Source of the DNA: Vibrio sp. CB1-14
GTDB lineage: Bacteria > Pseudomonadota > Gammaproteobacteria > Enterobacterales > Vibrionaceae
NCBI RefSeq assembly: GCF_040412085.2
Contig: NZ_CP115920.1
Coordinates: 930,001-994,000, forward strand
DNA length: 64,000 nucleotides
Reading direction: 5' to 3'
Position numbers and translations under genes: made by a program. Below the pieces are notes generated by a model, which saw only the letters and a list, made by a program, of their open reading frames with translations, was not told where the DNA came from and did not search any database. Shown here piece by piece: positions 19,920 to 28,901 of the stretch (its first letter is position 1; each line of letters begins with the position of its first letter).

Positions 19920-19950
19920 AAAAATATCCCCAGCGAATGGGGATATTTTT
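19920..19950. terminator. Bidirectional terminator between map and glnD
   Basis: A 12-bp stem AAAAATATCCCC/GGGGATATTTTT with a 7-base loop has T-runs on both strands. It should end the map transcript, so glnD needs its own promoter within the 65 bases that follow. Confidence 0.85.
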
Positions 19951-19970
19951 ACCAACGTGATAAGCGAAGC

Positions 19971-20849
19971 TTATAGGTTGTTCATGTGGCGAGGAATGCT
20001 TTCATCGCTACGCAGCGTGAGTACTTCACAACCTGTCTTAGTTACGACAATAGTGTGCTCCCACTGTGCGGAGTTTTTGCCATCGCCTGTGTACACCGTC
20101 CAGTCGTCTTCTGCGTCAATGCTGCAACCAAACTTACCAGCATTGATCATTGGCTCGATAGTAAACACCATGCCTTCTTTTAGAACGCGGCGGTCGTTAT
20201 TCTTGTAGTGAACCACTTGTGGTTCTTCATGGAACTCAGAGCCGATACCGTGGCCACAGAAATCTTTAACAATAGAGAACTTGTTGCGCGGGTTCTTTTT
20301 GTTGTTCGCTTTAATAAACTTCTCAATTTCAGTACCGATATCGCCAACTGTTGAGCCCGGTTTAACGGTTTTCATGCCAAGGTATAGCGCTTCTTGTGCA
20401 ACCATAGCTAGACGCTTGTCTGCAGGAGACACGTCACCTACTAGGAACATTTTAGATGTGTCACCGTGGTAGCCTTCAGGGCGAGTATCCAGCGATGCGT
20501 TTTCATCGTTAGGGATAATCACCGTCACGTCGACGTTTACAATGTCGCCGTTTTTAAGAACGGCTGGCTTGAGTTTACCTGTCGTGCCCATCTCGTCTTG
20601 TTGTGCCGGGATGCCGTGACAAACGATGTGGTTGATAGATGTACAGATCGATTTTGGATAACCGTGGTAATCGAGTGGCGCAGAATACGCCCCTTTTTCA
20701 CGAGTATATTCAGCACAAATTCTATCTAGCTCCTCAGTCGTGACTCCCTCTTTTACATGAGGTTCGATCATTTCTAAAAGCTCTGCTGCAAGCTTACCTG
20801 CGATTCGCATTCTTTCGATTTCAGCTTCAGTTTTGATTTTGATAGACAT
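19971..20849 (-). CDS. map: Methionine aminopeptidase, type I
   Basis: Removes the initiator methionine from nascent proteins; essential, dinuclear metal enzyme at the ribosome. The 292-residue protein has all five metal ligands in family motifs: Asp in NVDVTV, Asp in HGDTSKMF, His in CGHGIG, Glu in FTIEPM and Glu in WEHTIVV. The His in NHIVCHGIP is the usual substrate-contact residue. Start ATG 20849 gives MSIKIKTEAEIERMR, the family start; a reading from 21077 would add 76 unrelated residues and run into the rpsB promoter. It is about 30 residues longer than E. coli MetAP, mainly from a loop at about 105-125. Divergent from rpsB, as in E. coli. Confidence 0.96.
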   Translation of the reverse strand: MSIKIKTEAEIERMRIAGKLAAELLEMIEPHVKEGVTTEELDRICAEYTREKGAYSAPLDYHGYPKSICTSINHIVCHGIPAQQDEMGTTGKLKPAVLKNGDIVNVDVTVIIPNDENASLDTRPEGYHGDTSKMFLVGDVSPADKRLAMVAQEALYLGMKTVKPGSTVGDIGTEIEKFIKANNKKNPRNKFSIVKDFCGHGIGSEFHEEPQVVHYKNNDRRVLKEGMVFTIEPMINAGKFGCSIDAEDDWTVYTGDGKNSAQWEHTIVVTKTGCEVLTLRSDESIPRHMNNL

Positions 20850-21037
20850 CTGTGTTCTCTGTGTTTTAAATTGACGCGTTATTCTATCAGTGGCGAGATT
20901 AAGCGCAACAAGAATAACTCTCACTTCCCTGTTGATACGTAACTCAGTGTAGTTTGGGTTTGCTAAGAGTTCATCTATTGAATCGCTGTCACTTTGTACA
21001 TTTATTGCGATTTTTCTGGAAATAGACCCCTTAAATA

Positions 21038-21046
21038 TGGTATAAA
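21038..21046 (+). promoter_or_regulatory. Extended -10 promoter of rpsB-tsf
   Basis: TGG followed by TATAAA (21041-21046) forms an extended -10 element. The next bases are the GC-rich GCGCGCC, typical of stringently controlled ribosomal promoters. The -35 region is weak. The resulting transcript has a long leader of about 180 bases. Confidence 0.6.
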
Positions 21047-21151
21047 GCGCGCCGATGACAGGACTTAGTCTCTTCACTCTCTGCAGGATAGTGGCGAGTT
21101 GGGTTGTGCATCAACATACTTTAATTTAAATCCACACACATTTCGTCACAT

Positions 21152-21218
21152 GTTCCGGGGTGCTTGAGTAATCATTCATACCAAGTCGGAACCATGGGAA
21201 ATGTGGAGGCCTAACCCC
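21152..21218 (+). promoter_or_regulatory. Ribosomal protein S2 leader (autoregulatory pseudoknot)
   Basis: GTTCCG (21152-21157) pairs with CGGAAC (21187-21192), and the loop bases GGGGT (21157-21161) can pair with ACCCC (21214-21218) just before the Shine-Dalgarno (AGAGGAA, 21221-21227). This is the arrangement expected of the S2-binding leader of gammaproteobacterial rpsB-tsf operons, through which excess S2 represses its own translation. The pairings are visible; S2 binding is by family analogy. Confidence 0.6.
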
Positions 21219-21233
21219 ATAGAGGAATTTAAA

Positions 21234-21965
21234 ATGGCAACTGTATCAATGCGCGATATGCTAAAAGCTGGTGTTCACTTCGGTCACCAGACTCGTTACT
21301 GGAACCCAAAAATGAAGCCATTCATCTTTGGTGCTCGTAACCGCGTACACATCATCAACCTAGAAAAAACTGTACCAATGTTCAACGATGCACTAGCTGA
21401 GCTAGCTAAAATCGGTGAGAAGAAAGGTAAAGTTCTTTTCGTTGGTACTAAGCGCGCTGCATCTGAAGCTGTTAAAGAAGCTGCAATCAACGCTGACCAG
21501 TTCTACGTGAACAACCGTTGGTTGGGCGGTATGCTAACGAACTACAAAACTGTTCGTCAGTCTATCAAGCGTCTAAAAGATTTCGAAGCACAAGCTCAAG
21601 ACGGTACTTTCGAGAAACTAACTAAGAAAGAAGCTCTAATGCGCACTCGCGAAATGGAGAAGCTAGAGAAGTCTCTTGGTGGTATCAAGAACATGGGCGG
21701 CCTACCAGACGCTCTATTCGTAATCGACGCTGATCACGAGCACATCGCTGTTAAAGAAGCAAACAACCTAGGTATCCCAGTTTACGCTGTTGTTGATACT
21801 AACTCTAACCCAGACGGCGTTGATTTCGTTATCCCAGGTAACGACGATGCTATCCGTGCAGTACAGCTTTACCTAAACGCTGCTGCAGACGCGGTTAAAG
21901 AAGGTCGCAACCAAGACGTTGCTGCTGTAGCTGATAAAGACGGTTTCGTAGAAGAAGCTGAATAA
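21234..21965 (+). CDS. rpsB: 30S ribosomal protein S2
   Basis: Late-assembling protein of the small ribosomal subunit; it joins with S1 near the mRNA exit channel. The 243-residue sequence is classical: [22 protein letters not shown] at the N-terminus, [17 protein letters not shown] and the [19 protein letters not shown] signature in the middle, and an acidic C-terminus. ATG 21234 is preceded by AGAGGAA. First gene of the rpsB-tsf operon, followed by an attenuating terminator before tsf, as in E. coli. Confidence 0.99.
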   Translation: MATVSMRDMLKAGVHFGHQTRYWNPKMKPFIFGARNRVHIINLEKTVPMFNDALAELAKIGEKKGKVLFVGTKRAASEAVKEAAINADQFYVNNRWLGGMLTNYKTVRQSIKRLKDFEAQAQDGTFEKLTKKEALMRTREMEKLEKSLGGIKNMGGLPDALFVIDADHEHIAVKEANNLGIPVYAVVDTNSNPDGVDFVIPGNDDAIRAVQLYLNAAADAVKEGRNQDVAAVADKDGFVEEAE

Positions 21966-22032
21966 TAGCGGCTCAAGCCTAACTTAGTTTTGTCGACATG
22001 ACTGTCGTCATATAGACTGAGTTATAGTTAGC

Positions 22033-22063
22033 ATCAGGGGCCGAATGTGTGCCCCTGATTTTT
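22033..22063 (+). terminator. Attenuator-like terminator between rpsB and tsf
   Basis: A 9-bp stem ATCAGGGGC/GCCCCTGAT with a 9-base loop and five T follows. It lies between rpsB and tsf, where E. coli also has partial termination, so it probably sets a higher S2 than EF-Ts mRNA level. Confidence 0.88.
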
Positions 22064-22094
22064 ACCTTAATTGGAATCAACTGAGGATTTAAGA

Positions 22095-22940
22095 ATGGCA
22101 ACTGTAACTGCTGCTCTTGTAAAAGAACTTCGCGAGCGCACTGGCGCTGGCATGATGGAATGTAAAAAAGCACTTGTTGAAGCAAATGCTGATATCGAAC
22201 TAGCAATTGAAAACATGCGTAAAAGCGGTGCTGCTAAGGCTGCTAAAAAAGCAGGTAACGTTGCTGCTGAAGGTACTATTATCATTAAAGAAGACGCTGG
22301 CGTTGCTGCTCTTCTTGAAGTTAACTGCCAAACAGACTTCGTTGCTAAAGATTCGAGCTTCCTAGCATTTGCTAACGAAGTTGCTGATGCTGCACTAGCT
22401 GAGAAGCTTAACGTTGCTGAGCTTCAAGCTAAGTTTGAAGAAGCGCGTATCGCTCTAGTTGCTAAAATCGGTGAGAACATCAGCATCCGTCGTGTTGAGT
22501 TCATCGAAGGCGCTAAAGTTGGTTCTTACCGTCACGGCGACCGCATCGGTGTTGTTGTTGCTGGTGAAGCAGACGAAGAAACGATCAAGCACGTTGCTAT
22601 GCACGTTGCTGCTTCTAAGCCTGAGTTCGTTAACCCAGAAGACGTACCAGCTGACGTAGTAGAGAAAGAAAAAGCAGTTCAAGTTGAAATCGCTATGAAC
22701 GAAGGCAAACCTGCTGAAATCGCAGAGAAAATGGTTGTTGGCCGTATGAAGAAATTCACGGGCGAAATCTCTCTAACAGGTCAAGCTTTCATCATGGAAC
22801 CTAAGAAAACTGTTGGCGAAATCTTGAAAGAGAAAGGCGCTACAGTATCTAACTTCGTTCGTCTAGAAGTTGGTGAGGGTATCGAGAAAGCAGCTGAAAT
22901 GAGCTTTGCTGAAGAAGTTGCGGCGGTACAGAAAGGTTAA
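22095..22940 (+). CDS. tsf: Translation elongation factor Ts
   Basis: Guanine-nucleotide exchange factor for EF-Tu in the cytoplasm. The 281-residue protein has the UBA-like N-terminus ([20 protein letters not shown]), the TDFVAKD motif near residue 81 that contacts the EF-Tu G domain, and the dimerisation and C-terminal modules of the E. coli-type protein (283 residues). Start ATG 22095 gives [14 protein letters not shown] and has AGGA upstream (22084); a reading from 22071 is a spurious extension. It is in an operon with rpsB and ends in two stacked terminators. Confidence 0.99.
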   Translation: MATVTAALVKELRERTGAGMMECKKALVEANADIELAIENMRKSGAAKAAKKAGNVAAEGTIIIKEDAGVAALLEVNCQTDFVAKDSSFLAFANEVADAALAEKLNVAELQAKFEEARIALVAKIGENISIRRVEFIEGAKVGSYRHGDRIGVVVAGEADEETIKHVAMHVAASKPEFVNPEDVPADVVEKEKAVQVEIAMNEGKPAEIAEKMVVGRMKKFTGEISLTGQAFIMEPKKTVGEILKEKGATVSNFVRLEVGEGIEKAAEMSFAEEVAAVQKG

Positions 22941-22965
22941 TCCTTTCATGTTTTGCTGAATTCAA

Positions 22966-22992
22966 GACCGTAGCCAAGGCTGCGGTCTTTTT
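22966..22992 (+). terminator. Intrinsic terminator of rpsB-tsf
   Basis: GACCGTAGCC pairs with GGCTGCGGTC (one T-G pair) around a 2-base spacer (effective loop of about four) and is followed by TTTTT at 22988-22992. Confidence 0.9.
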
Positions 22993-23016
22993 ACGACTAG
23001 GCTAGTCGTTATTTTT
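22993..23016 (+). terminator. Second, back-to-back terminator after tsf
   Basis: ACGACTA (22993-22999) pairs with TAGTCGT (23003-23009) around GGC and is followed by TATTTTTT. It starts at the base after the first terminator's T-run, giving a tandem stop before pyrH. Confidence 0.65.
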
Positions 23017-23093
23017 TAGCCGTCATGAGTTGGGATTTAATCCGAGTCTCTACCCATGACCGTTAATCGATAACTCTTTGGAAGGTATACTCC

Positions 23094-23825
23094 ATGACAA
23101 CGAACCCAAAACCTGCTTATCAACGTATTCTGTTAAAACTTAGTGGCGAGGCTCTACAAGGCGAAGAAGGCTTTGGTATTGATCCTAAAGTCCTAGACCG
23201 TATGGCTCAGGAAGTAAAAGAGCTAGTAGAACTGGGTGTTCAAGTTGGTGTCGTAATTGGTGGTGGTAACCTATTCCGTGGTGCAGGTCTTGCGGAAGCA
23301 GGTATGAACCGTGTTGTTGGTGATCACATGGGTATGCTAGCGACTGTGATGAATGGTCTAGCAATGCGTGATGCTCTACACCGTGCTTACGTAAATGCGC
23401 GCGTAATGTCTGCTATCCCACTTAAAGGTGTATGTGACGATTACAACTGGGCTGATGCGATTCGCGAACTTCGTCAAGGTCGCGTTGTTATCTTCTCAGC
23501 AGGTACAGGTAACCCATTCTTCACAACTGACTCTGCTGCGTGTCTACGTGGCATCGAAATCGAAGCTGACGTTGTTCTTAAAGCAACCAAAGTAGATGGT
23601 GTATTTACTGCCGATCCAGTGGCTAACCCAGATGCAGTATTATGTGATAAGCTTTCTTACAACTCAGTTTTAGACAAAGAACTGAAAGTAATGGACTTGG
23701 CTGCATTCACATTGGCACGTGATCACAAGATGCCAATTCGTGTATTCAACATGAACAAGCCAGGTGCACTTCGCCGAGTTGTGATGGGTGAAGCAGAAGG
23801 CACGCTTATCAGCGACGCAGAATAA
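23094..23825 (+). CDS. pyrH: UMP kinase
   Basis: Phosphorylates UMP to UDP with ATP; a cytoplasmic hexamer of the amino-acid kinase fold, allosterically activated by GTP and inhibited by UTP in the family. The 243-residue protein shows [19 protein letters not shown] (phosphate-binding Lys and Gly), [21 protein letters not shown] and the [12 protein letters not shown] region. Start ATG 23094 has GGAAGG upstream (23080). It is transcribed separately from rpsB-tsf (two terminators between) and probably together with frr. Confidence 0.98.
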   Translation: MTTNPKPAYQRILLKLSGEALQGEEGFGIDPKVLDRMAQEVKELVELGVQVGVVIGGGNLFRGAGLAEAGMNRVVGDHMGMLATVMNGLAMRDALHRAYVNARVMSAIPLKGVCDDYNWADAIRELRQGRVVIFSAGTGNPFFTTDSAACLRGIEIEADVVLKATKVDGVFTADPVANPDAVLCDKLSYNSVLDKELKVMDLAAFTLARDHKMPIRVFNMNKPGALRRVVMGEAEGTLISDAE

Positions 23826-23861
23826 GAGTACACTCTTAACCAGAATTATCGAAGGACATAG

Positions 23862-23885
23862 CCTGAAAGCATAGTGGCTTTCAGG
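23862..23885 (+). terminator. Stem-loop between pyrH and frr
   Basis: CCTGAAAGC pairs perfectly with GCTTTCAGG around a 6-base loop, followed by TTACTATTATTT. It ends 23 bases before the frr GTG start. It could be a partial terminator or an mRNA-stability element. Confidence 0.55.
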
Positions 23886-23908
23886 TTACTATTATTTAAG
23901 GTGATATT

Positions 23909-24466
23909 GTGATTAACGAAATCCAACAAGACGCTCAAGAGCGCATGGCAAAAAGTGTAGAAGCACTAAAAAACAACCTAACTAAAATCCGTACAGGTCG
24001 TGCACACCCAAGCCTTCTTCAAGGTCTATCTGTTGAGTACTACGGTGCGCCAACGCCTCTGAACCAAGTTGCTAACGTTATTGCTGAAGATGCACGTACT
24101 CTAGCAATCACGGTATTCGACAAAGAGCTAGCGCCTAAAGTTGAAAAAGCGATCATGATGTCTGACCTAGGTCTAAACCCAATGTCAGCGGGTACGGTTA
24201 TCCGTGTTCCACTTCCACCACTTACAGAAGAGCGTCGTAAAGACCTCGTTAAGATTGTTCGTGGCGAAGCAGAAGGTGGCCGCGTTGCTATCCGTAACAT
24301 CCGTCGTGATGCTAACGGCGAACTAAAAGCGCTACTTAAAGACAAAGAGATCTCTGAAGACGAAGATCGTAAAGCGCAGGACGAAATCCAGAAGATCACT
24401 GACGCAGCCGTTAAGAACGTTGACGAGTTGCTAGCAGCGAAAGAAAAAGAGTTGATGGAAGTCTAA
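23909..24466 (+). CDS. frr: Ribosome recycling factor
   Basis: With EF-G it splits the post-termination ribosome. The 185-residue protein has the tRNA-mimicking helical bundle ([29 protein letters not shown]) and the [19 protein letters not shown] hinge followed by the long [18 protein letters not shown] helix. The start is GTG at 23909 (encoded Met), with AAGGTGA upstream (23899); starting later would cut the first helix. It follows pyrH and is followed by a strong terminator. Confidence 0.98.
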   Translation: MINEIQQDAQERMAKSVEALKNNLTKIRTGRAHPSLLQGLSVEYYGAPTPLNQVANVIAEDARTLAITVFDKELAPKVEKAIMMSDLGLNPMSAGTVIRVPLPPLTEERRKDLVKIVRGEAEGGRVAIRNIRRDANGELKALLKDKEISEDEDRKAQDEIQKITDAAVKNVDELLAAKEKELMEV

Positions 24467-24492
24467 TTTTTCATCGATTGACTCTTGTGAAG

Positions 24493-24521
24493 ACGCTGTG
24501 CTGACAGCACAGCGTTTTTTT
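24493..24521 (+). terminator. Intrinsic terminator of frr
   Basis: ACGCTGTGC pairs perfectly with GCACAGCGT around a 5-base loop and is followed by seven T (24515-24521). Confidence 0.93.
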
Positions 24522-24560
24522 ATGCTACTCTGTTCGTCCCAATTATAACTACACTCTTTT

Positions 24561-25316
24561 ATGCAGAACTCAGACACCTTCAACGAAGCCCTTCCTAAAC
24601 ATATCGCGATTATCATGGATGGCAACGGCCGTTGGGCAAAGTCCAAAGGCAAGCCTCGCGTATTCGGGCACAAAAAAGGCGTTTCCGCGGTTCGTAAAAC
24701 GATTTCAGCGGCGGCTAAGCTAAATATTCAAGCCGTGACCTTGTTTGCGTTTAGCAGCGAGAATTGGCGTCGTCCTGAGGACGAAGTTGGCTTATTGATG
24801 GAACTCTTTATCACCGTTCTATCAAGTGAAATTAAAAAACTCCATAAGAACAATTTAAGGCTGCGCATTATCGGCGATAAGTCGCGCTTTAACGACAGAC
24901 TGCAACGCAAAATCGCGGAAGCGGAAGCGCTGACCGAAAACAACACCGGTACGGTGGTCAATGTTGCAGCAAACTATGGCGGCAAGTGGGATATCTTGCA
25001 GGCGACAAAAACCTTGGCCGCGATGGTCGAGAAAGGCGAGTTGAATGCATCGGATATTACCGAAGACATGATCAGCCAAAATGTCACCATGTCAGACTTG
25101 CCAGACGTTGACCTACTTATCCGCACCAGTGGTGAGTGTCGCATCAGCAACTTCATGCTTTGGCAGATGGCCTATGCTGAAATGTACTTTATGGATGAGT
25201 ACTGGCCAGAGTTTAACGAAGATACTCTCGTTAAAGCGATTACCTGGTTTATTAACCGCGAGCGACGCTTCGGGTGTACCGGAGAACAAGTCAAAGCGTT
25301 AATGGAAGCCAATTAA
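24561..25316 (+). CDS. uppS: Undecaprenyl diphosphate synthase (cis-prenyltransferase)
   Basis: Extends farnesyl diphosphate with eight isopentenyl units to C55-PP, the carrier for peptidoglycan and O-antigen precursors. The 251-residue protein has the catalytic Asp20 in MDGNGRWAK, the [11 protein letters not shown] segment (about 70-80), and the [15 protein letters not shown] and YWPEF regions near the C-terminus. Essential. It begins a likely uppS-cdsA unit: only 12 bases separate it from cdsA, whose ribosome site (AAGGA) overlaps the uppS stop region. Confidence 0.98.
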   Translation: MQNSDTFNEALPKHIAIIMDGNGRWAKSKGKPRVFGHKKGVSAVRKTISAAAKLNIQAVTLFAFSSENWRRPEDEVGLLMELFITVLSSEIKKLHKNNLRLRIIGDKSRFNDRLQRKIAEAEALTENNTGTVVNVAANYGGKWDILQATKTLAAMVEKGELNASDITEDMISQNVTMSDLPDVDLLIRTSGECRISNFMLWQMAYAEMYFMDEYWPEFNEDTLVKAITWFINRERRFGCTGEQVKALMEAN

Positions 25317-25328
25317 GGACGATTTGAT

Positions 25329-26171
25329 TTGAAACAACGAATTATTACCGCCCTGATCCTAGCACCGCTGGTGGTCTGGGGGATCTTTTCTTTGCCACTT
25401 TTGTGGTTTTTAGGCCTTGTTTCCGCAATTACTATGATTGGCGTTTGGGAATGGGCACAGTTTACTAAAACTCCGTCTCGCTTACTTGCGATGTTGCCGA
25501 CAGCAGGTGCACTGGTTGCCTCATTGGCTTTGGTTCCGTTTGATGTAGTGTCTCTCAATGGTGTTGCTCCTGCGCACATCGCGATTCTCGGTGTCGGGTT
25601 TGGTTGGTGGTTGCTCGCAAGTGGACTCGCGATGACATACCCTAGGTCTTCGGTACTTTGGGAGCGTTCTAACTTTCTTCGGCATCTGTTTGGCATTTTG
25701 ACGCTCGTTCCATTCTTGTGGAGTATCGTTATTCTTCGCGGTCAGCACTATAACCTTGATCCTTACTATGGCTCTAAGCTAGTGCTCTTTGTGTGCCTGA
25801 TTGTTTGGGCAGCCGACAGTGGTGCTTACTTTGCTGGTAAAAGCATGGGTAAGCGCAAAATGGCGCCAAATGTTAGTCCTAACAAAACCATTGAAGGTTT
25901 ATTGGGAGGCATTGCGGCGGCGCTTATTGTGGCTTGGGGTAGCTCAACGATCTTTGATATCCAATTTGCCAGCTTCACCAGTATGGCTATCATTACTTTA
26001 GCGACAGTAGTGATTTCCGTATTAGGTGATTTGGTAGAAAGTATGTTTAAGCGTGTTTCGAAAATTAAAGACAGCAGTAACATCATACCTGGCCATGGAG
26101 GGGTGCTTGATCGCGTTGATAGTCTGACAGCAGCTTTCCCAGTCTTTGCCCTCCTATATCTCGTGTTTTAA
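25329..26171 (+). CDS. cdsA: Phosphatidate cytidylyltransferase (CDP-diglyceride synthase)
   Basis: Makes CDP-diacylglycerol from phosphatidic acid and CTP in the inner membrane, the branch point of phospholipid synthesis. The 280-residue protein has about eight hydrophobic segments and the C-terminal CdsA signature from GDLVESMFKRVSKIKDSS through PGHGGVLDRVDSL. The start is TTG at 25329 (KQRIITALILAPLV follows), 9 bases after AAGGA; no better ATG is available. A hairpin follows before dxr. Confidence 0.97.
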   Translation: MKQRIITALILAPLVVWGIFSLPLLWFLGLVSAITMIGVWEWAQFTKTPSRLLAMLPTAGALVASLALVPFDVVSLNGVAPAHIAILGVGFGWWLLASGLAMTYPRSSVLWERSNFLRHLFGILTLVPFLWSIVILRGQHYNLDPYYGSKLVLFVCLIVWAADSGAYFAGKSMGKRKMAPNVSPNKTIEGLLGGIAAALIVAWGSSTIFDIQFASFTSMAIITLATVVISVLGDLVESMFKRVSKIKDSSNIIPGHGGVLDRVDSLTAAFPVFALLYLVF

Positions 26172-26178
26172 TGTTCTA

Positions 26179-26208
26179 AAGAGAGAGTGAATTCGTCACT
26201 CTCTCTTT
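26179..26208 (+). terminator. Stem-loop between cdsA and dxr
   Basis: A 12-bp perfect stem of alternating purines and pyrimidines (AAGAGAGAGTGA, 26179-26190, with TCACTCTCTCTT, 26196-26207) has an ATTCG loop and is followed by a short T stretch. A moderate terminator or attenuator inside an essential gene cluster. Confidence 0.65.
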
Positions 26209-26232
26209 GGTTTAACAGTGGTTGTAATTCGC

Positions 26233-27432
26233 ATGCAAAATCTCACCATTTTAGGTGCTACTGGCTCTATTGGCGCTAGCACTTTAAAAGTTGTCTCGGA
26301 AAACCCATCAGCTTTCAATATCTACGCGCTCGTTGGCGGCAGAAATGTCACCAAAATGGCAGAGCTTTGTGCTGCATGGCAGCCTGAGTATGCGGTGTTG
26401 AGCGAAGAAGCGGATGCTAAGCAGCTCAAATCACTGCTTGTACCTGGTGCACGCACACAAGTGCTTTTTGGCGAGCAAGCCATGTGTGATGTTTCCAGCG
26501 CGAGTGAAGTGGATATGGTGATGGCTGCGATTGTTGGTGCTGCGGGTCTGATGCCAACACTTGCTGCGGTTAAAGCCGGTAAGCGTGTGCTGCTCGCCAA
26601 CAAAGAAGCGTTGGTGATGTCAGGGCAATTGTTTATCGATGCTGTGCGAGAGCATGGAGCGTCATTACTGCCTGTTGACAGTGAACACAATGCGATCTTC
26701 CAATGTTTGCCAGCCCATATTCAAACTAATCTTGGCCATTGCCAGCTCAGTGACGCTGGGGTCAATCATATCCTTCTTACTGGTTCGGGTGGTCCTTTCC
26801 GCTACACTGATGTGGTCGAGTTGCCAAATAAAACCCCAGCTGAAGCCATTGCGCACCCCAACTGGTCTATGGGGCCTAAAATTTCCGTCGACTCAGCGAC
26901 GATGATGAACAAGGGTCTTGAGTTTATTGAAGCACGTTGGCTGTTCAACACGTCCAAAGATCAACTGAAAGTGATAATCCACCCGCAGTCTGTTATTCAC
27001 TCTATGGTTCAATACAGTGATGGTTCGGTATTAGCGCAGATGGGGGAGCCTGATATGGCCACACCAATTGCTTACTCTATGTCATATCCAGATCGTATTT
27101 CAGCCGGCGTTAAGCCGCTAGACTTCACTAAGGTCGGTGAGCTGACATTCCTTGAGCCAGACTATTCTCGTTATCCATGCTTGGCGTTGGCGATGGAGGC
27201 ATGTTTCGAAGGTCAGCATGCGACAACGGCTATTAACGCTGCCAATGAAGTTGCGGTGGAAGCATTCTTAGCAGGAAGCATTCGATTTACCGATATAAGC
27301 TCAATAAATGAACGTGTTATGTCGAAAGTCTGCGCATCAAATGAATTTAAACAATTGGATAACTTGGAAACTATTCTTGAGCTAGATAGAATGGCTCGCA
27401 GTTATGCACGTGAGATAGCGCGCTCGTTTTAA
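26233..27432 (+). CDS. dxr: 1-deoxy-D-xylulose 5-phosphate reductoisomerase
   Basis: Second step of the MEP isoprenoid pathway: DXP to 2-C-methyl-D-erythritol 4-phosphate with NADPH; cytoplasmic, target of fosmidomycin. The 399-residue protein (E. coli 398) has the NADPH motif [10 protein letters not shown] at residues 7-16, [12 protein letters not shown], the metal-binding Asp and Glu in [11 protein letters not shown], and [14 protein letters not shown] chose ATG 26233 over GTG 26218 because the protein then begins [14 protein letters not shown]. It supplies precursors for UppS, encoded 1.7 kb upstream. Confidence 0.98.
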   Translation: MQNLTILGATGSIGASTLKVVSENPSAFNIYALVGGRNVTKMAELCAAWQPEYAVLSEEADAKQLKSLLVPGARTQVLFGEQAMCDVSSASEVDMVMAAIVGAAGLMPTLAAVKAGKRVLLANKEALVMSGQLFIDAVREHGASLLPVDSEHNAIFQCLPAHIQTNLGHCQLSDAGVNHILLTGSGGPFRYTDVVELPNKTPAEAIAHPNWSMGPKISVDSATMMNKGLEFIEARWLFNTSKDQLKVIIHPQSVIHSMVQYSDGSVLAQMGEPDMATPIAYSMSYPDRISAGVKPLDFTKVGELTFLEPDYSRYPCLALAMEACFEGQHATTAINAANEVAVEAFLAGSIRFTDISSINERVMSKVCASNEFKQLDNLETILELDRMARSYAREIARSF

Positions 27433-27463
27433 TTGAAACCTGTTTATCCTAGAACGGTATAAT
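27433..27463 (+). promoter_or_regulatory. Candidate promoter upstream of rseP
   Basis: TTGAAA (27433-27438) and a perfect TATAAT (27458-27463) are separated by 19 bases, slightly long. It sits directly after the dxr stop and would give rseP-bamA-skp transcription of its own. Confidence 0.4.
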
Positions 27464-27494
27464 TTAAAGACCGGTTTTAGTAAGAGACCCTGTT

Positions 27495-28854
27495 ATGACT
27501 GAACTTTTGTGGAATCTGGCGTCCTTTATCGTCGCACTTGGCATTTTAGTTGCCGTGCACGAATATGGGCACTTCTGGGTGGCGCGCCGCTGTGGCGTGT
27601 ATGTCGAGAAGTTCTCGATTGGTTTCGGTAAGTCAATCTGGTCTAAAGTGGGCAAAGATGGCACGGAATACAGCATTTCTCTTATTCCTCTCGGTGGTTA
27701 TGTCAAGATGCTCGACAGCCGTGTGGATGAAGTCTCTGAAGTAGATCACAAGTATGCTTTTGATAAAAAGCCTCTATGGAAAAGAACCGCTATTGTAGGG
27801 GCGGGGCCAGCATTTAACTTCTTTTTTTGCGGTTTTCGCTTATTGGTTAGTGTTCCTTATTGGTGTGCCAGCGGTGAAGCCAGTCGTTGGTCAAGTCACG
27901 CCAAGCTCGATTGCTGCGCAAGCTGGCATTGAGTCTGGCATGCAAATATTATCGGTTGATGGTAAGCAGACTCTCGATTGGGAATCGGTCAATCTCGGCT
28001 TGGTGTCACATATTGGTGATAACCAGATGACGATCACAGTGTCATCAGACAACCAAATAGGAATGGACAAAAAGTTAACACTTGATCTGCAATCGTGGAA
28101 CTTTAACCCAGAAACAGAGTCTGCTATGGGGACGCTTGGTTTTACGCCGTTCACCCCTGAGATCAAGATGACCCTTGTCAATGTGAGTGCGGATGGCGCT
28201 GGCGCGACTGCAGGCTTGCAAGCAGGAGATACCATTACGGCGGTTGATGGTGCACAGGTAAGCGAATGGCAGCAGGTGGTCGTGGCAATTCAGGGAAGCG
28301 CAAACACGCCATTGCCTTTGACGGTTGAAAGACAAGGCGAAGCCATTGATTTGACCTTGGTGCCAGGTTCAAGAGAGCTGGCAGACGGTTCACAGATTGG
28401 TTTTGCAGGCATCGCTCCAGATGTAGGGGAGTGGCCGGAAAGCTATCGCTTTGATCTACAATACGGTCCTATTGAAGCGGTGGGTAAAGCCGTCGTTAAG
28501 ACCGGACAAATTATAGAGCTCACCATCACTATGCTGAAGAAGCTTATTGTCGGTGATGTGGGGCTAAACAATCTGAGTGGACCTATCTCAATTGCCAAAG
28601 GCGCAGGTACCACAGCAGATTATGGACTGGTTTATTTCTTAGGTTTTTTGGCGCTAATTAGTGTCAACCTAGGGATCATCAATTTAGTGCCGCTACCAAT
28701 GTTAGATGGTGGGCATTTGATGTTTTTTGCCATTGAGGCAGTGATTAGACGACCAGTACCAGAAAAAGTACAAGAAATAGGGTATCGAGTGGGAGGCGCG
28801 ATTATCTTCTCATTGATGCTCATCGCGATTTTTAACGATTTTACACGCCTTTGA
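27495..28854 (+). pseudogene. rseP: RseP site-2 zinc metalloprotease, frameshifted at a run of seven T
   Basis: Intramembrane protease that cleaves RseA (releasing sigma-E), other anti-sigma factors and leftover signal peptides. The first part has the zinc motif HEYGH (His22, Glu23, His26). At 27822-27828 the run of seven T shifts the frame: with six T the protein reads on as [20 protein letters not shown], exactly as in RseP, through two PDZ domains to the third ligand in VPLPMLDGGHL and the C-terminus. The corrected product is 452 residues (E. coli 450). As written it would stop after 145 residues. Sequencing error, a true mutation or slippage are all possible; rseP is essential in E. coli, but as I recall not in V. 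cholerae. Confidence 0.9.
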
Positions 28855-28901
28855 TATCAGAATTCGGGCAGCAGTATTAGCAAGGAATAATTAGAGCAGG
28901 T

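Noticed and set aside
20850..21077. N-terminal extension of methionine aminopeptidase
   Set aside because: The 76 extra residues are unlike any MetAP N-terminus and overlap the rpsB promoter on the other strand.
27850..28854. A separate protease gene starting within rseP
   Set aside because: It is the second part of RseP in a shifted frame; the ATG there is internal to the [10 protein letters not shown] membrane segment and has no ribosome site.
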